A stretch of 64,000 nucleotides of DNA from NCBI GenBank assembly GCA_000158155.1, contig DS999405.1, forward strand, positions 771,623 through 835,622. The letters run 5' to 3'. Origin of the DNA: a gamma proteobacterium NOR5-3 (lineage in GTDB: Bacteria > Pseudomonadota > Gammaproteobacteria > Pseudomonadales > Halieaceae). Position 1 is the first letter of the stretch. Each line of letters begins with the position of its first letter. The notes under the pieces are model-generated. The model ran no database searches and was not told the origin of the DNA. It saw only the letters and a list, made by a program, of their open reading frames with translations. Below, piece by piece: positions 25,167 through 34,043 of the stretch. The position numbers and the translations under genes were made by a program.

Positions 25167-25985
25167 GTGGCGCTCACAGACATGCTGTTGTTTCTAGCCC
25201 TCATGAGCGGTGCTGGCATGATCGCAGGTATCACTGCCGGCCTGTTTGGCGTCGGTGGCGGATTCGTTGTCGTCCCGGCACTGCTGGCCGTGTTTCCGTT
25301 CCTGGGCGATCAAAGTGAGGATTTAATGCTCGTTGCCGTTGGCACCTCTTTGGCCACTATCGTGGTCTCTTCTGCCCGTTCGGTTCACGCACATAGCAAA
25401 CGCGGGGCGGTAGACTTCCAACTCCTGCGGGATTGGGCCCTCTGGGTGATTCTCGGCGTGGGAGCAGGCATCTGGGTTGCCTCCGTCAGCAACAGCCAGC
25501 GACTGATTTTAGTTTTCGCCATTGGCGTACTCATTTACTCCATTTACTTTTTGTTCCCACGGATTTTCGACCGCTATCACGGACGCTTCTCGCTGCCCAC
25601 GGGACCCGGTAAGGCCCTACTCGCCAGTGGCCTGGGCGGCTTTTCGGCTTTGCTTGGAATCGGCGGGGGCACGGTTATGGTGCTTGCCATGGTGCTGTGT
25701 AATCGGCCCATTCATCAGGCTGTTGCCACTGCCTCAGGCGTGGGCTTTCTTATCGGCGTCCCCGGCATGATCGGCTTTATGGTGATGGGGCTGGGAGCCG
25801 AGAACCTGCCCGTGGGCTCCATCGGCTACATCAATATCCCAGCGCTACTGGCAATCGCCGTTTTTTCGATCTTTACTGCACCTATTGGAGCGCGTCTGGC
25901 GCATAGTCTGGATGGCGCACGTTTGAAACAAATTTTTGGTATGTACCTCGTGATCGTGTCGGTCTCGATGTTTTTAAAGGCCTGA
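25167..25985 (+). CDS. TauE/SafE family sulfite exporter-like permease
   Basis: Inner-membrane permease with about eight TM segments, 272 aa from a GTG at 25167 (GAGGAAG upstream; an ATG at 25182 is the alternative). The tandem family motifs are visible: MIAGITAGLFGVGGGFVVVPALL in the first half and ASGLGGFSALLGIGGGTVMVLAM in the second. Relatives export sulfite, sulfoacetate or other organic anions. No sulfur-metabolism gene is adjacent, so the substrate is open. It lies 81 bp ahead of the aminotransferase gene on the same strand. Confidence 0.88.
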   Translation: MALTDMLLFLALMSGAGMIAGITAGLFGVGGGFVVVPALLAVFPFLGDQSEDLMLVAVGTSLATIVVSSARSVHAHSKRGAVDFQLLRDWALWVILGVGAGIWVASVSNSQRLILVFAIGVLIYSIYFLFPRIFDRYHGRFSLPTGPGKALLASGLGGFSALLGIGGGTVMVLAMVLCNRPIHQAVATASGVGFLIGVPGMIGFMVMGLGAENLPVGSIGYINIPALLAIAVFSIFTAPIGARLAHSLDGARLKQIFGMYLVIVSVSMFLKA

Positions 25986-26066
25986 CTTATCCTCAGGGAA
26001 TGCGCCTTTAGCGCAGCGTGACAAAGCGCACGATAAGATAAACACACTGTAACTCGGGAGAAAGCT

Positions 26067-27221
26067 ATGACAGTAGATTTGAATCGAAGGGGTTTCCTGG
26101 TTGGAGCAGCGAGTGTCGCAGCCGCAACAACCGTACTCAGCCCGAGTATGGGTTGGGCGAAAGACGCGGCAAAGATGACCCGGCTAACGCCCCTGTATGG
26201 CCCCGCGCCGGGCGTTGCCAAACTCAACGCTAACGAAAACCCCTATGGCCCCAGTAAAAAGGCCCTGGCTGCAATCCAGGAGGCCAGCCTGAGCGGCTCC
26301 TATTACGCTGACCAGTCTGCCATGGCACTGCGCGCGATGATCGCAGAGCGCAATGGTGTAGACCCCGAGTACGTTGCCATAAGCAGCGGCTCCAGCGGTG
26401 TTTTGGCCGCTACCGCCATTAATGCCGCCCAGAGTGGAAACATTCTCGGCCCGGATCTTTTCTGGGACACGACCTCTCTCGCCGTGGAGCAGCAAAATGT
26501 TGCCAAGATCGTCCGTCTTCCCAAAGATGCCGGCCTTGAGATCGACCTGGACGCTATGTATGCCGCCATTGACGACTCCATATCCATGGTCCAGGTCGTC
26601 AACCCTAATAATCCCACCGGTCTCCTCACCGACCCGGTGGCACTCAAAGCTTTCTGCATCAAAGCCTCTAAGAAAGCCACCGTGCTGGTGGATGAAGCTT
26701 ACAACGAGGTAACCGACGCTCCCGAGTCCAACACCATGGTGAGTCTGGTCAGAGACGGTCACGACGTCATTGTGGCCCGCACCTTCTCCAAAATTTATGG
26801 CCTTGCGGGAATGCGCATCGGCTACATTATCGCTGCCCCGGAAACCATAGAGAACATCGGCAAGTACGGCATCGGCAGTTACGGCCTCAACCAGGCGGGC
26901 CTCGCGGCTGCTATTGCCAGCTATGAAGACGCAGAGTTTATGGACGCCTCTCGCGCCAAAATTCGCGAGGGGCGAGAGATGGTGTACTCCGCACTGAAAG
27001 AAAACGGCCTAACCGGCCTACCTTCCCAGACTAACTTCATTTTTGCGGATCTTGGATCAATCAATGCCCAGACATTCCGCGAAGCGATGGAAAAGGAAAA
27101 CGTGCTCATCCGCGGTATCTACCGTGATTACACAAACTGGTCTCGCGTGAGCATGGGGCGCCTCGAACACGTCCAGATGTACGTCGACGCGCTACCCAAG
27201 GTACTGTCTCAGCTGTCGTAA
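26067..27221 (+). CDS. Tat-exported PLP-dependent aminotransferase (class I/II, HisC-like)
   Basis: 384 aa, ATG with GGGAGAAAGCT upstream. Residues 1-32 are a twin-arginine signal (NRRGFLVGAASVAAATTVLS) with an AKDAA-type end. The rest is a fold-type-I aminotransferase: KLNANENPYGPSKKAL, SSGSSGVLAATAI, NPNNPTGLLTDP, VDEAYNEV, and the PLP-lysine in ARTFSKIYGLAGMRIGY. This most resembles histidinol-phosphate aminotransferase. Tat export of a folded, cofactor-loaded enzyme fits the signal, and implies a periplasmic amine or amino-acid reaction rather than histidine synthesis. A bidirectional terminator follows. Confidence 0.88.
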   Translation: MTVDLNRRGFLVGAASVAAATTVLSPSMGWAKDAAKMTRLTPLYGPAPGVAKLNANENPYGPSKKALAAIQEASLSGSYYADQSAMALRAMIAERNGVDPEYVAISSGSSGVLAATAINAAQSGNILGPDLFWDTTSLAVEQQNVAKIVRLPKDAGLEIDLDAMYAAIDDSISMVQVVNPNNPTGLLTDPVALKAFCIKASKKATVLVDEAYNEVTDAPESNTMVSLVRDGHDVIVARTFSKIYGLAGMRIGYIIAAPETIENIGKYGIGSYGLNQAGLAAAIASYEDAEFMDASRAKIREGREMVYSALKENGLTGLPSQTNFIFADLGSINAQTFREAMEKENVLIRGIYRDYTNWSRVSMGRLEHVQMYVDALPKVLSQLS

Positions 27222-27272
27222 ATACACGATGACTCTGGCGATGCAGCGCAGCTAGCGCTGCCGCCATAAGCC

Positions 27273-27307
27273 AAAAAAAAGGGCTGTCCGTAAAGACAGC
27301 CCCTTTT
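27273..27307. terminator. Bidirectional rho-independent terminator
   Basis: Stem GGGCTGTC (27281-27288) pairs with GACAGCCC (27295-27302), loop 6 nt. It is flanked by A8 on the left and T4 on the right. It serves the aminotransferase gene and, on the minus strand, the tRNA-Gly/tRNA-Cys transcript. Confidence 0.92.
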
Positions 27308-27409
27308 CTACATCTTAACCTTTTACAGCTTAACCAGTGTGACATACCCACTATGCGGTGGTTGCTACTTTGCACCGTGCAAACAGCGGGTTCGTGCTGA
27401 ATGTAACCA

Positions 27410-27483
27410 TGGAGGCTCGGGTCGGAATCGAACCGGCGTTGACGGATTTGCAATCCGCTGCATAACCACTCTGCCACCGAGCC
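27410..27483 (-). tRNA. tRNA-Cys (anticodon GCA)
   Basis: On the minus strand, GGCTCGG pairs with CCGAGCC, the discriminator is U as expected for Cys, and CCA is encoded (27410-27412). The anticodon loop TTGCAAA gives GCA. 74 nt in total. It lies 7 bp after tRNA-Gly and is probably co-transcribed with it. Confidence 0.96.
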
Positions 27484-27490
27484 TATATCT

Positions 27491-27566
27491 TGGAGCGGGA
27501 AACCGGGTTCGAACCGGCGACCTCAACCTTGGCAAGGTTGCGCTCTACCAACTGAGCTATTCCCGC
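27491..27566 (-). tRNA. tRNA-Gly (anticodon GCC)
   Basis: On the minus strand, acceptor GCGGGAA, D-arm AGCTCAGTTGGTAGAGC, anticodon loop TTGCCAA (GCC), T-loop GGTTCGAACCC, encoded CCA. 76 nt. It is positioned just downstream of pgsA, as glyW is in E. coli. Confidence 0.97.
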
Positions 27567-27644
27567 AAAGAACCCGCCATGGAGCGGGACGCGTATTGTA
27601 GGGTTTGATGCATGTGAGTCAAGCCGAAACAGTGATCAATACCC

Positions 27645-28214
27645 TCACTGATCGGGCTCCTCGGCCAATACCTGCTGCGCGGCACGAAGATATTGCCACA
27701 TAGACCAAATGGTGAGCGCCGCTGCTATGTAAAGTAGCAAAACGCCCAGTGCCAGTATCTCACTACCGTCACGCTGGGCATCCACGGCCAGTAGTACCAC
27801 GATGGAGACCATCTGAAAGCCGGTCTTTACTTTGCCGATCATCGATACCGCGACCGATGTGCGCTTACCCAGCTCGGCCATCCATTCGCGAAGCGCCGAT
27901 ACGACGATCTCGCGACCAATGATTACACAGGCCGCCAGGGTGAACAGAAGGTCATTGTGTCGCTCTACCAGCAGCACCAACGCCACAGCTACCATGAGTT
28001 TATCGGCCACAGGATCCAGAAACGCCCCAAAGGGTGTCATTTGGCCGAGACGCCTTGCAAGATAGCCATCGAACCAGTCAGTGATTGCCGCTATCGCAAA
28101 AACACCCGCTGCCGCTAAAAGGTGCCCCTCGAAGGGCATATAAAACACCGCCACCATCACAGGAATCAACACAATACGCAGCAACGTCAGCGAATTAGGG
28201 ATATTTAGCGACAC
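27645..28214 (-). CDS. pgsA: CDP-diacylglycerol-glycerol-3-phosphate 3-phosphatidyltransferase
   Basis: Inner-membrane enzyme making phosphatidylglycerol phosphate, the committed step to phosphatidylglycerol and cardiolipin. 189 aa with several TM segments. The CDP-alcohol phosphotransferase motif is complete at residues 46-71 (DWFDGYLARR, then GAFLDPVADK). It is last in the comEC-to-pgsA run and lies 27 bp after uvrC. The uvrC-pgsA-tRNA-Gly-tRNA-Cys order matches E. coli. Confidence 0.96.
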   Translation of the reverse strand: MSLNIPNSLTLLRIVLIPVMVAVFYMPFEGHLLAAAGVFAIAAITDWFDGYLARRLGQMTPFGAFLDPVADKLMVAVALVLLVERHNDLLFTLAACVIIGREIVVSALREWMAELGKRTSVAVSMIGKVKTGFQMVSIVVLLAVDAQRDGSEILALGVLLLYIAAALTIWSMWQYLRAAQQVLAEEPDQ

Positions 28215-28241
28215 GAGAATTCTCTATACGATTTCAAGCTG

Positions 28242-30089
28242 TCATTCCCCAACTCCGTGTAAGTGGTCATAAATAGTTTGCGCAATGTTAGCACTGATAC
28301 CCGGGATCTTTCGCAGCTCCTCGACGCTGGCATTCTCCACGGCGCCCGCACTGCCAAAATGCCTCAACAACTCACGGCGCCTTTTAGCGCCCACGCCGGC
28401 AATGGACTCCAGACTGGACTGCCGACGCTGCTTATCCCGGCGATTGCGATGCCCGGTGATGGCAAAACGGTGGGCCTCATCGCGGATTTGCTGAATCAAA
28501 TGAAGCGCGGGGTTATCCGATGGCAGCTGCAGTTCCCGACCGCTATCCCCAAGGATCAGTGTTTCGAAGCCTGCCTTTCGAGTCGTGCCTTTGGCTACAC
28601 CCACCACTTCAATGCCCTTAACATCCAAGTCCTCGAGTACCGACAGCGCCTGAGTCACCTGTCCCTTACCCCCGTCAATCAGCAGAATATCCGGCACCGT
28701 CGCACCCTCGTCCCGGAGTCTGCGAAAACGTCGCGTGAGGGCCTGATGCATCGCGGCATAATCGTCACCGCCCTCGATGTTTTCAATGTTAAAGCGCCGA
28801 TAGTCTGACTTGCGTGCTCCGCTAGCGTCAAAAACCACGCAGGACGCCACCGTCGCCTCCCCGCTACTGTGGCTGATATCAAAGCACTCGATGCGTTGCG
28901 GGTGGACTTCCATTTCCAACGTTTCCTGCAGTAGCTGCAAGCGTTCCTGTGTCGTCTGCTTCCCCGCAAGGTGGGCGATGAGATTCGTCTGCGCCGTTTG
29001 TACCGCCAGTTGTAGCCATCGAGCCCGGGCCTCGCGCACACGCTCTCGTAAAACGACTTTACGGCCGGCGCGACCGCTGAATACTTCCGAGAGGGTCGCC
29101 GCATTATCCGGGCTGTGACTGAGCAGCACTTCCGGTGGAATTCGCTGCTGACCACTGAGATAAAATTGAGGCAGAAAAGCTTCCAGAACCTCAGCCTCGG
29201 TACTCTCCAAACGCAACTTGGGATAGAAGGACTTGCTACCCAAAACCCGAGCGTCACGCACAAAAAGTACCTGTAGACAGCACCGGCCTCCCTCCATGGA
29301 CGCGGCCACGACGTCGAGGTCGCCATGCCCTCCTTCAATACCCTGGGTGTTTTGTACCTGCTGCAAATGCTGTATCTGATCGCGCAGTAGTGCAGCTTTT
29401 TCATAAGCGAGCTCCGCAGCCGCCTTTTCCATATCATCGGCGAGGCGAATCTGTAGCTCACGGGACTTACCCAAAAGGAATAATTCGGTCTTCTCTACCT
29501 GCTCGGCATACTCCTGCGCGGACACCAGATCTACACAGGGTGCCGTGCAGCGATCAATCTGGTGCTGAAGACAGGGTCGGGAGCGATTCCTGAAGTAACT
29601 ATCTTCGCACTGGCGAACCTTAAAAACCTTCTGCAGGAAGTGCATCGACTGGCGTACCGCTCCAGCACTGGGATAGGGCCCAAAGTACCGCCCTTTCTTC
29701 CGCTTGCGGCCACGATGCACCGTAAGACGTGGAAACCGGTCCTCACTGGAAAGAAAGATATAGGGGTAGGACTTATCGTCCCGCAACAAAATATTGTAGG
29801 GCGGTTTATGCGTCTTGATCAGGTTGTGTTCAAGCAGCAGCGCATCCGCTTCTGTGGACGTGACCGTGACCTGAATGTCGCGAATGCGCATAACCAAAGC
29901 TACGGTCTTGGCGTTCAAGCCGCTGTTTCGAAAATAGCTGCTGACCCGATTCTTCAGGTTTCTTGCCTTGCCGACATAGAGCAATTCACCTTCGCCATCG
30001 TACATCTGATACACGCCACAGCGTGTCGTCAGCGTGGCCAGAAACGCCTGCGAATCGAATTCAGGGCTTTCGGAGACAAACTCAGTCAT
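28242..30089 (-). CDS. uvrC: Excinuclease ABC subunit C
   Basis: Nucleotide-excision-repair endonuclease that makes both incisions around lesions marked by UvrAB. 615 aa. The ATG at 30089 is chosen because it overlaps the murB stop by 8 bp; an upstream in-frame ATG at 30110 lies inside murB. Order: GIY-YIG nuclease (GVYQMYDGEGELLYVGKARNL), Cys-rich segment, UvrB-binding UVR motif (MEKAAAELAYEKAALLRDQI), RNase H-like C-terminal nuclease (ECFDISHSSGEATVASCVVF, LLIDGGKGQ) and a helix-hairpin-helix pair (IAGVGAKRRRELLRHFG, IPGISANIAQTIYDHL). Confidence 0.97.
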   Translation of the reverse strand: MTEFVSESPEFDSQAFLATLTTRCGVYQMYDGEGELLYVGKARNLKNRVSSYFRNSGLNAKTVALVMRIRDIQVTVTSTEADALLLEHNLIKTHKPPYNILLRDDKSYPYIFLSSEDRFPRLTVHRGRKRKKGRYFGPYPSAGAVRQSMHFLQKVFKVRQCEDSYFRNRSRPCLQHQIDRCTAPCVDLVSAQEYAEQVEKTELFLLGKSRELQIRLADDMEKAAAELAYEKAALLRDQIQHLQQVQNTQGIEGGHGDLDVVAASMEGGRCCLQVLFVRDARVLGSKSFYPKLRLESTEAEVLEAFLPQFYLSGQQRIPPEVLLSHSPDNAATLSEVFSGRAGRKVVLRERVREARARWLQLAVQTAQTNLIAHLAGKQTTQERLQLLQETLEMEVHPQRIECFDISHSSGEATVASCVVFDASGARKSDYRRFNIENIEGGDDYAAMHQALTRRFRRLRDEGATVPDILLIDGGKGQVTQALSVLEDLDVKGIEVVGVAKGTTRKAGFETLILGDSGRELQLPSDNPALHLIQQIRDEAHRFAITGHRNRRDKQRRQSSLESIAGVGAKRRRELLRHFGSAGAVENASVEELRKIPGISANIAQTIYDHLHGVGE

Positions 30090-31098
30090 AAAACCGCGGC
30101 TCAGGCTCAAGTGCTACGCCAAAACGCTCAAGCACCACGGTTTGCACATATCTCGCAAGCTCAAGTACCTGACCCTGCACAGCATGGCCATCGGTTACCA
30201 GTACTAGGGCGTGCTGATCTGACATGGCAACGTTGCCCTGCGCATATCCGCGCAGCCCTGCCCGCTCTATAAGCCAGGCAGCGGAGACTTTAGATAGCTC
30301 GTCGGATACCGGATAAACCGGTATTTCAGGCTCTGCAGATTGAAGTTGTCGCAGCAGCTGCGTGGACAAAATGGGATTCTTAAAGAAACTGCCCGCGTTG
30401 GGACTATGCGCAGGGTTAGGCAAGCGTTCCTGACGAAGCGCCACTACGGCTTCGAATACCGTTGTAGGCGAGACTTCACCGCAACCGATGCGCGACTTAA
30501 GGACCGGATAATCAATATTCACCACAGGAGCACGCGACAGCTTGAGATCCACAGCGGTAATGAGAAAGCGATCCTGCAACTCCTGCTTGAACACACTACT
30601 GCGATAGGAAAATCCGCATTCTTTGCTATCGAGCGTCTGCGCTGCTCCGGTGATCAGATCAAAGCCGTGGATGGCCACTACATAGTCACCAAGTTCTTTG
30701 CCGTAGGCACCGATGTTCTGCACCGGTGCGGCCCCCACAAGCCCGGGAATCAGCGCGAGGTTTTCGAGGCCGTAATACCCACTATGCACAGCCTCGCTCA
30801 CCAGTGCATGCCAGACCTTGCCTGCACCAACCCGAAGGGTGACCGAATCCTCAGCGTCGGCCAGAATACTCAGGGAGCTATCGGCTACTTTAAGCACGAC
30901 GGCTTCGAGCACCCGGGGCAATACCACGTTGCTGCCTTCTCCCAGCGGCATTAACGGCAATCCGGCTTTTTGTGCCCACTCCATAGCCTCCAGCACATCC
31001 TGCGACCCACAGACACTGGTGAGCCTGCGCGCCATGCAGGGCAAGGCCAGCGTGTTTGCAACCGCATTGACTACATCTGGAGCCGACAAATCACTCAC
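30082..31098 (-). CDS. murB: UDP-N-acetylmuramate dehydrogenase
   Basis: FAD enzyme reducing UDP-GlcNAc-enolpyruvate to UDP-MurNAc in peptidoglycan synthesis. The GTG at 31098 gives 338 aa (E. coli: 342) and overlaps the kdsB stop. The open frame runs on to 31293 but only inside kdsB. Features: [15 protein letters not shown] start, [37 protein letters not shown] (FAD site), [22 protein letters not shown] with the catalytic Ser, and [24 protein letters not shown]. Type I MurB by its C-terminal tail. Confidence 0.95.
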   Translation of the reverse strand: MSDLSAPDVVNAVANTLALPCMARRLTSVCGSQDVLEAMEWAQKAGLPLMPLGEGSNVVLPRVLEAVVLKVADSSLSILADAEDSVTLRVGAGKVWHALVSEAVHSGYYGLENLALIPGLVGAAPVQNIGAYGKELGDYVVAIHGFDLITGAAQTLDSKECGFSYRSSVFKQELQDRFLITAVDLKLSRAPVVNIDYPVLKSRIGCGEVSPTTVFEAVVALRQERLPNPAHSPNAGSFFKNPILSTQLLRQLQSAEPEIPVYPVSDELSKVSAAWLIERAGLRGYAQGNVAMSDQHALVLVTDGHAVQGQVLELARYVQTVVLERFGVALEPEPRFYD

Positions 31099-31912
31099 TC
31101 TCTGTGTTCGAACCTGTTGTCGAACCTGTCGCCGCCGTAAACCGAGCCGGATCGATACTCGACTCGCCAAACTGAGCACGGACTCTTTGCAAGTCTTCCG
31201 CCGTGTCGATACCACCGGGAACGGCCTCACAGGCCTGCTCCACGTGAATGCCCTCGCCTTTGTAAAGCGCCCGCAGCTGCTCAAGGGACTCACAAAGCTC
31301 TAACGGTGCGGGCTGCCACTGCGTATAACGACGCAGAAACGCAGCTCGGTAGGCATATAGACCAATGTGACGGTAGTACAAGCCCCCGGGCATATCGGTG
31401 GAATCCCAGCTGTGGTCGCGAGGCCAGGGAATGCTGGCACGACTGAAATACAGGGCCTTGCCTTTCTCATCGAACACCACTTTTACGGCATTCGGGTCGC
31501 GAAGGACCTCGACCGAGGTGATCGCCTCGCACAAGGTCGCAATACTGGCCGTCTGTTCTCTGGCGAGGTTATACGCAACCTGATCAATTACTGCCGCAGG
31601 TATCATGGGCTCGTCGCCCTGTACATTCACCACAATCTGATCATCAGAAAGCATCAACTGCTCCACCACCTCGGCCAATCTATCAGTGCCGCTGGCGTGA
31701 TCGGGGCTGGTCATCAGAGCTTCGGCCCCAAACCCAGCACAAGCCGATGCGATACGAGAGTCATCGGTGGCAACGACTACGCGACTTGCGCCAGCGGTTT
31801 TCGCTCGCTCAAAGACATGCTGAAGCATGGTTTTGCCGGCAATCATCGACAACGGCTTTCCGGGCAGCCGTGTCGAGGCGTAACGTGCGGGTATCACCAC
31901 AACAAAGCTCAT
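31091..31912 (-). CDS. kdsB: 3-deoxy-manno-octulosonate cytidylyltransferase
   Basis: Activates KDO as CMP-KDO for lipid A-core assembly. 273 aa, about 20 longer than usual owing to a Ser/Thr/Gly-rich tail ([16 protein letters not shown]) that overlaps murB. Motifs: [57 protein letters not shown] and [12 protein letters not shown]. It overlaps lpxK by 4 bp. Confidence 0.96.
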   Translation of the reverse strand: MSFVVVIPARYASTRLPGKPLSMIAGKTMLQHVFERAKTAGASRVVVATDDSRIASACAGFGAEALMTSPDHASGTDRLAEVVEQLMLSDDQIVVNVQGDEPMIPAAVIDQVAYNLAREQTASIATLCEAITSVEVLRDPNAVKVVFDEKGKALYFSRASIPWPRDHSWDSTDMPGGLYYRHIGLYAYRAAFLRRYTQWQPAPLELCESLEQLRALYKGEGIHVEQACEAVPGGIDTAEDLQRVRAQFGESSIDPARFTAATGSTTGSNTESE

Positions 31913-32979
31913 AGGGCGCCTCCAGATAACTGATGGTCTTCGTGATCAGGTCTTTCGTGAGCCGCATCCGTTACGTCCGGACCCGACGACGGTGCCTCTT
32001 GAACCAGGCCCGCACGTCGCAACAGTTGCTGAACAAAATTGTCGGGGAAGCGGATCTCCATCTCCAGCACCCAGGCGTCACAGGGCAGTGTTGTCGGGCA
32101 CTTCACTGCATCTTTGGCCGTCATCACCACAGGCAGGTTTTGCAGGCCCTCAAAGTCACCCACAGTAAACACCCGGTGATCGACAAAACGGTGCTCTACC
32201 GGCTCTATTCCCAGAGCACGCAACCCATCGAAGAAACGCTGAGGCTGCGCTATGGCCGCCACTGCGTGCACGGAGGAGCCCAAACCTGAATCGGCAACGT
32301 TGCGAATTTCCCCGTCACTCAAGCGCCGGAAGTGTGTGGCAACATAGCTCGTGCCCGAGTGAGGATCCTGCCCACCGCGTTGCAGAAAAAAATCCACCGT
32401 GGCCAGTCGACTCGGCGGCTCCCTAAGTGGCCCTACGGGTAGTAGATGACCATTACCAAATCCCAGAACGGCGTCACTGGTGACCACCTCCACATCGCGC
32501 TGCAGCGCGTAGTGTTGTAGACCGTCATCCGCGACTATCACCTGTGCTCCCAACTCCACGGCACGCCGGGCAGCAGCGAGACGGTCGCGCCCAACGACGA
32601 CCAAGGCGTCACTGCTCTTCGCGATGAGCAGTGCTTCGTCCCCTACTTCACGATAATCGCTTTGCGCGGTGACCTGCACGACACCTCTGGCACTGCCACC
32701 GTAACCCCGGCTAACCACAGCGACACGATACCCTGTCGCCACAAGCGATTGCGTGATACCCAGCACCACCGGCGTTTTTCCCGTACCCCCCACCGTTAGA
32801 TTTCCCACGACAATCACGGGCACTCCCGGATGGCCACTGGCGAACCAGCCTTTATCAAAAGCCATACGACGGAAAGCGGTGAGCGCAGCAAATAGCCACT
32901 CAAGAGGAAGCAGCAACAGTAGTAATCTTGGCTGTTGGAACCAGGCGCGCTCCAGTGCCAGTGCTAAACGATCAAACAT
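31909..32979 (-). CDS. lpxK: Tetraacyldisaccharide 4'-kinase
   Basis: Inner-membrane lipid A kinase adding the 4'-phosphate to the disaccharide-1-phosphate precursor. 356 aa. An N-terminal membrane helix ([19 protein letters not shown]) precedes the Walker A motif [29 protein letters not shown] and HRVFTVGDF follow. It begins 6 bp after exbD and overlaps kdsB, so lipid A and KDO genes are co-transcribed. Confidence 0.96.
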   Translation of the reverse strand: MFDRLALALERAWFQQPRLLLLLLPLEWLFAALTAFRRMAFDKGWFASGHPGVPVIVVGNLTVGGTGKTPVVLGITQSLVATGYRVAVVSRGYGGSARGVVQVTAQSDYREVGDEALLIAKSSDALVVVGRDRLAAARRAVELGAQVIVADDGLQHYALQRDVEVVTSDAVLGFGNGHLLPVGPLREPPSRLATVDFFLQRGGQDPHSGTSYVATHFRRLSDGEIRNVADSGLGSSVHAVAAIAQPQRFFDGLRALGIEPVEHRFVDHRVFTVGDFEGLQNLPVVMTAKDAVKCPTTLPCDAWVLEMEIRFPDNFVQQLLRRAGLVQEAPSSGPDVTDAAHERPDHEDHQLSGGAL

Positions 32980-32985
32980 GATAAA

Positions 32986-33411
32986 TCAGGGAGCCTGCGT
33001 CGCTGGCTGTACCGACGCGATACTCAGGCGACTAAAGCCCATTTGGCCCGCTGCGTCCATTGCCCGAACTACCGATTCGTGGGCGGACTGCGCATCGGCA
33101 GAAATAATCAGGGGAAGCGTGGTGTCGCCCTCAGAGACCTTATACACGGCTGCTTGCAAGGTGCGCATACTGGTGTCGACCAATGCCCGACCGTTGACCC
33201 GGTAGTTACCAGCCTCATCGATGACTATCTCGACCTGCTTTTCCACTTCGTCACGGACCAGCCCCGTGGCCTCCGGCAAGTCTACCGACAGCTGCGTCTC
33301 ACGCGTGAACGTGGTGGACACCATGAAGAAAATCAGCAGCAAAAACACCACGTCAATGAGCGGCGTCAGGTTAACGTTAAGCTCTTCTTTGCTTTGACGG
33401 CGAAACTTCAC
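32986..33411 (-). CDS. exbD: ExbD/TolR family biopolymer transport protein
   Basis: 141 aa with one N-terminal TM helix. PLIDVVFLLLIFFMVSTTF contains the proton-path Asp conserved in ExbD/TolR, and the periplasmic domain follows. It works with ExbB to convert proton motive force into motion of a TonB-type partner. No tonB or receptor lies nearby, and the context (comEC upstream, lpxK downstream) is the gene order seen in many gammaproteobacteria. Overlaps exbB by 4 bp. Confidence 0.92.
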   Translation of the reverse strand: MKFRRQSKEELNVNLTPLIDVVFLLLIFFMVSTTFTRETQLSVDLPEATGLVRDEVEKQVEIVIDEAGNYRVNGRALVDTSMRTLQAAVYKVSEGDTTLPLIISADAQSAHESVVRAMDAAGQMGFSRLSIASVQPATQAP

Positions 33412-34031
33412 GCCGAATCGCGCTCGTCTTCCCGGGCATGCAGGGCGTCAACCAACTTGATGGTCTGTTGTTCAAGCTCGATGACAATCCCATCAATGCG
33501 CCCACTGAAGTAGCGATGCATCACCAGAGCGGGGATCGCGACGCACAAACCTGCAGCCGTGGTAATCAGCGCTTCAGAGATGCCGCCGGCCAGGGCACTC
33601 GCGTTGCCCGTCCCTTGAGACATGATTTCGGCGAAAACGCGGATCATGCCCACGACCGTGCCGAGAAGGCCCAGCAACGGTGCAATTGCCGCTATGGTTC
33701 CCAGGGTGTTGAGATAGCGCTCGAGCTCATGAACCACATGCCCCGCAGCCTCTTCGATACTCTCCTTCATCACGTCGCGACCATGATGCGCATTGGCCAA
33801 TCCCGCAGCCAGAATTCGCCCCAGCGGCGATGAGTCCCGTAGATTACGCAGTTTGGCCGCGTCCAATTCCCCCGCCTTGAGCTGTTTCCAGACACTGGCG
33901 AGCAAATGCGGCGGAGCAATGCGGCGCCGATTCAGGACATAGGTGCGTTCTATACATATGGCAATGGCTACGACCGAGCAGGCAATGATGATAACCATCA
34001 ACCAGCCGCCGGCGGTTATGAGTTCCAGCAC
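33408..34031 (-). CDS. exbB: MotA/TolQ/ExbB proton channel family protein
   Basis: 207 aa with three TM helices: N-terminal near residues 8-28, then LERYLNTLGTIAAIAPLLGLLGTVVGMIRVF and ALAGGISEALITTAAGLCVAIPALV, the two conserved channel helices. It forms the pentameric stator around ExbD dimers. It starts 12 bp after comEC and overlaps exbD by 4 bp. Confidence 0.93.
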   Translation of the reverse strand: MLELITAGGWLMVIIIACSVVAIAICIERTYVLNRRRIAPPHLLASVWKQLKAGELDAAKLRNLRDSSPLGRILAAGLANAHHGRDVMKESIEEAAGHVVHELERYLNTLGTIAAIAPLLGLLGTVVGMIRVFAEIMSQGTGNASALAGGISEALITTAAGLCVAIPALVMHRYFSGRIDGIVIELEQQTIKLVDALHAREDERDSA

Positions 34032-34043
34032 AGTGGGGCTCCT

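Noticed and set aside
27339-27608. Plus-strand open frame of 89 codons across the tRNA genes
   Set aside because: It runs antisense through tRNA-Cys and tRNA-Gly; the protein-like motifs are the usual chance products of reading tRNA genes.
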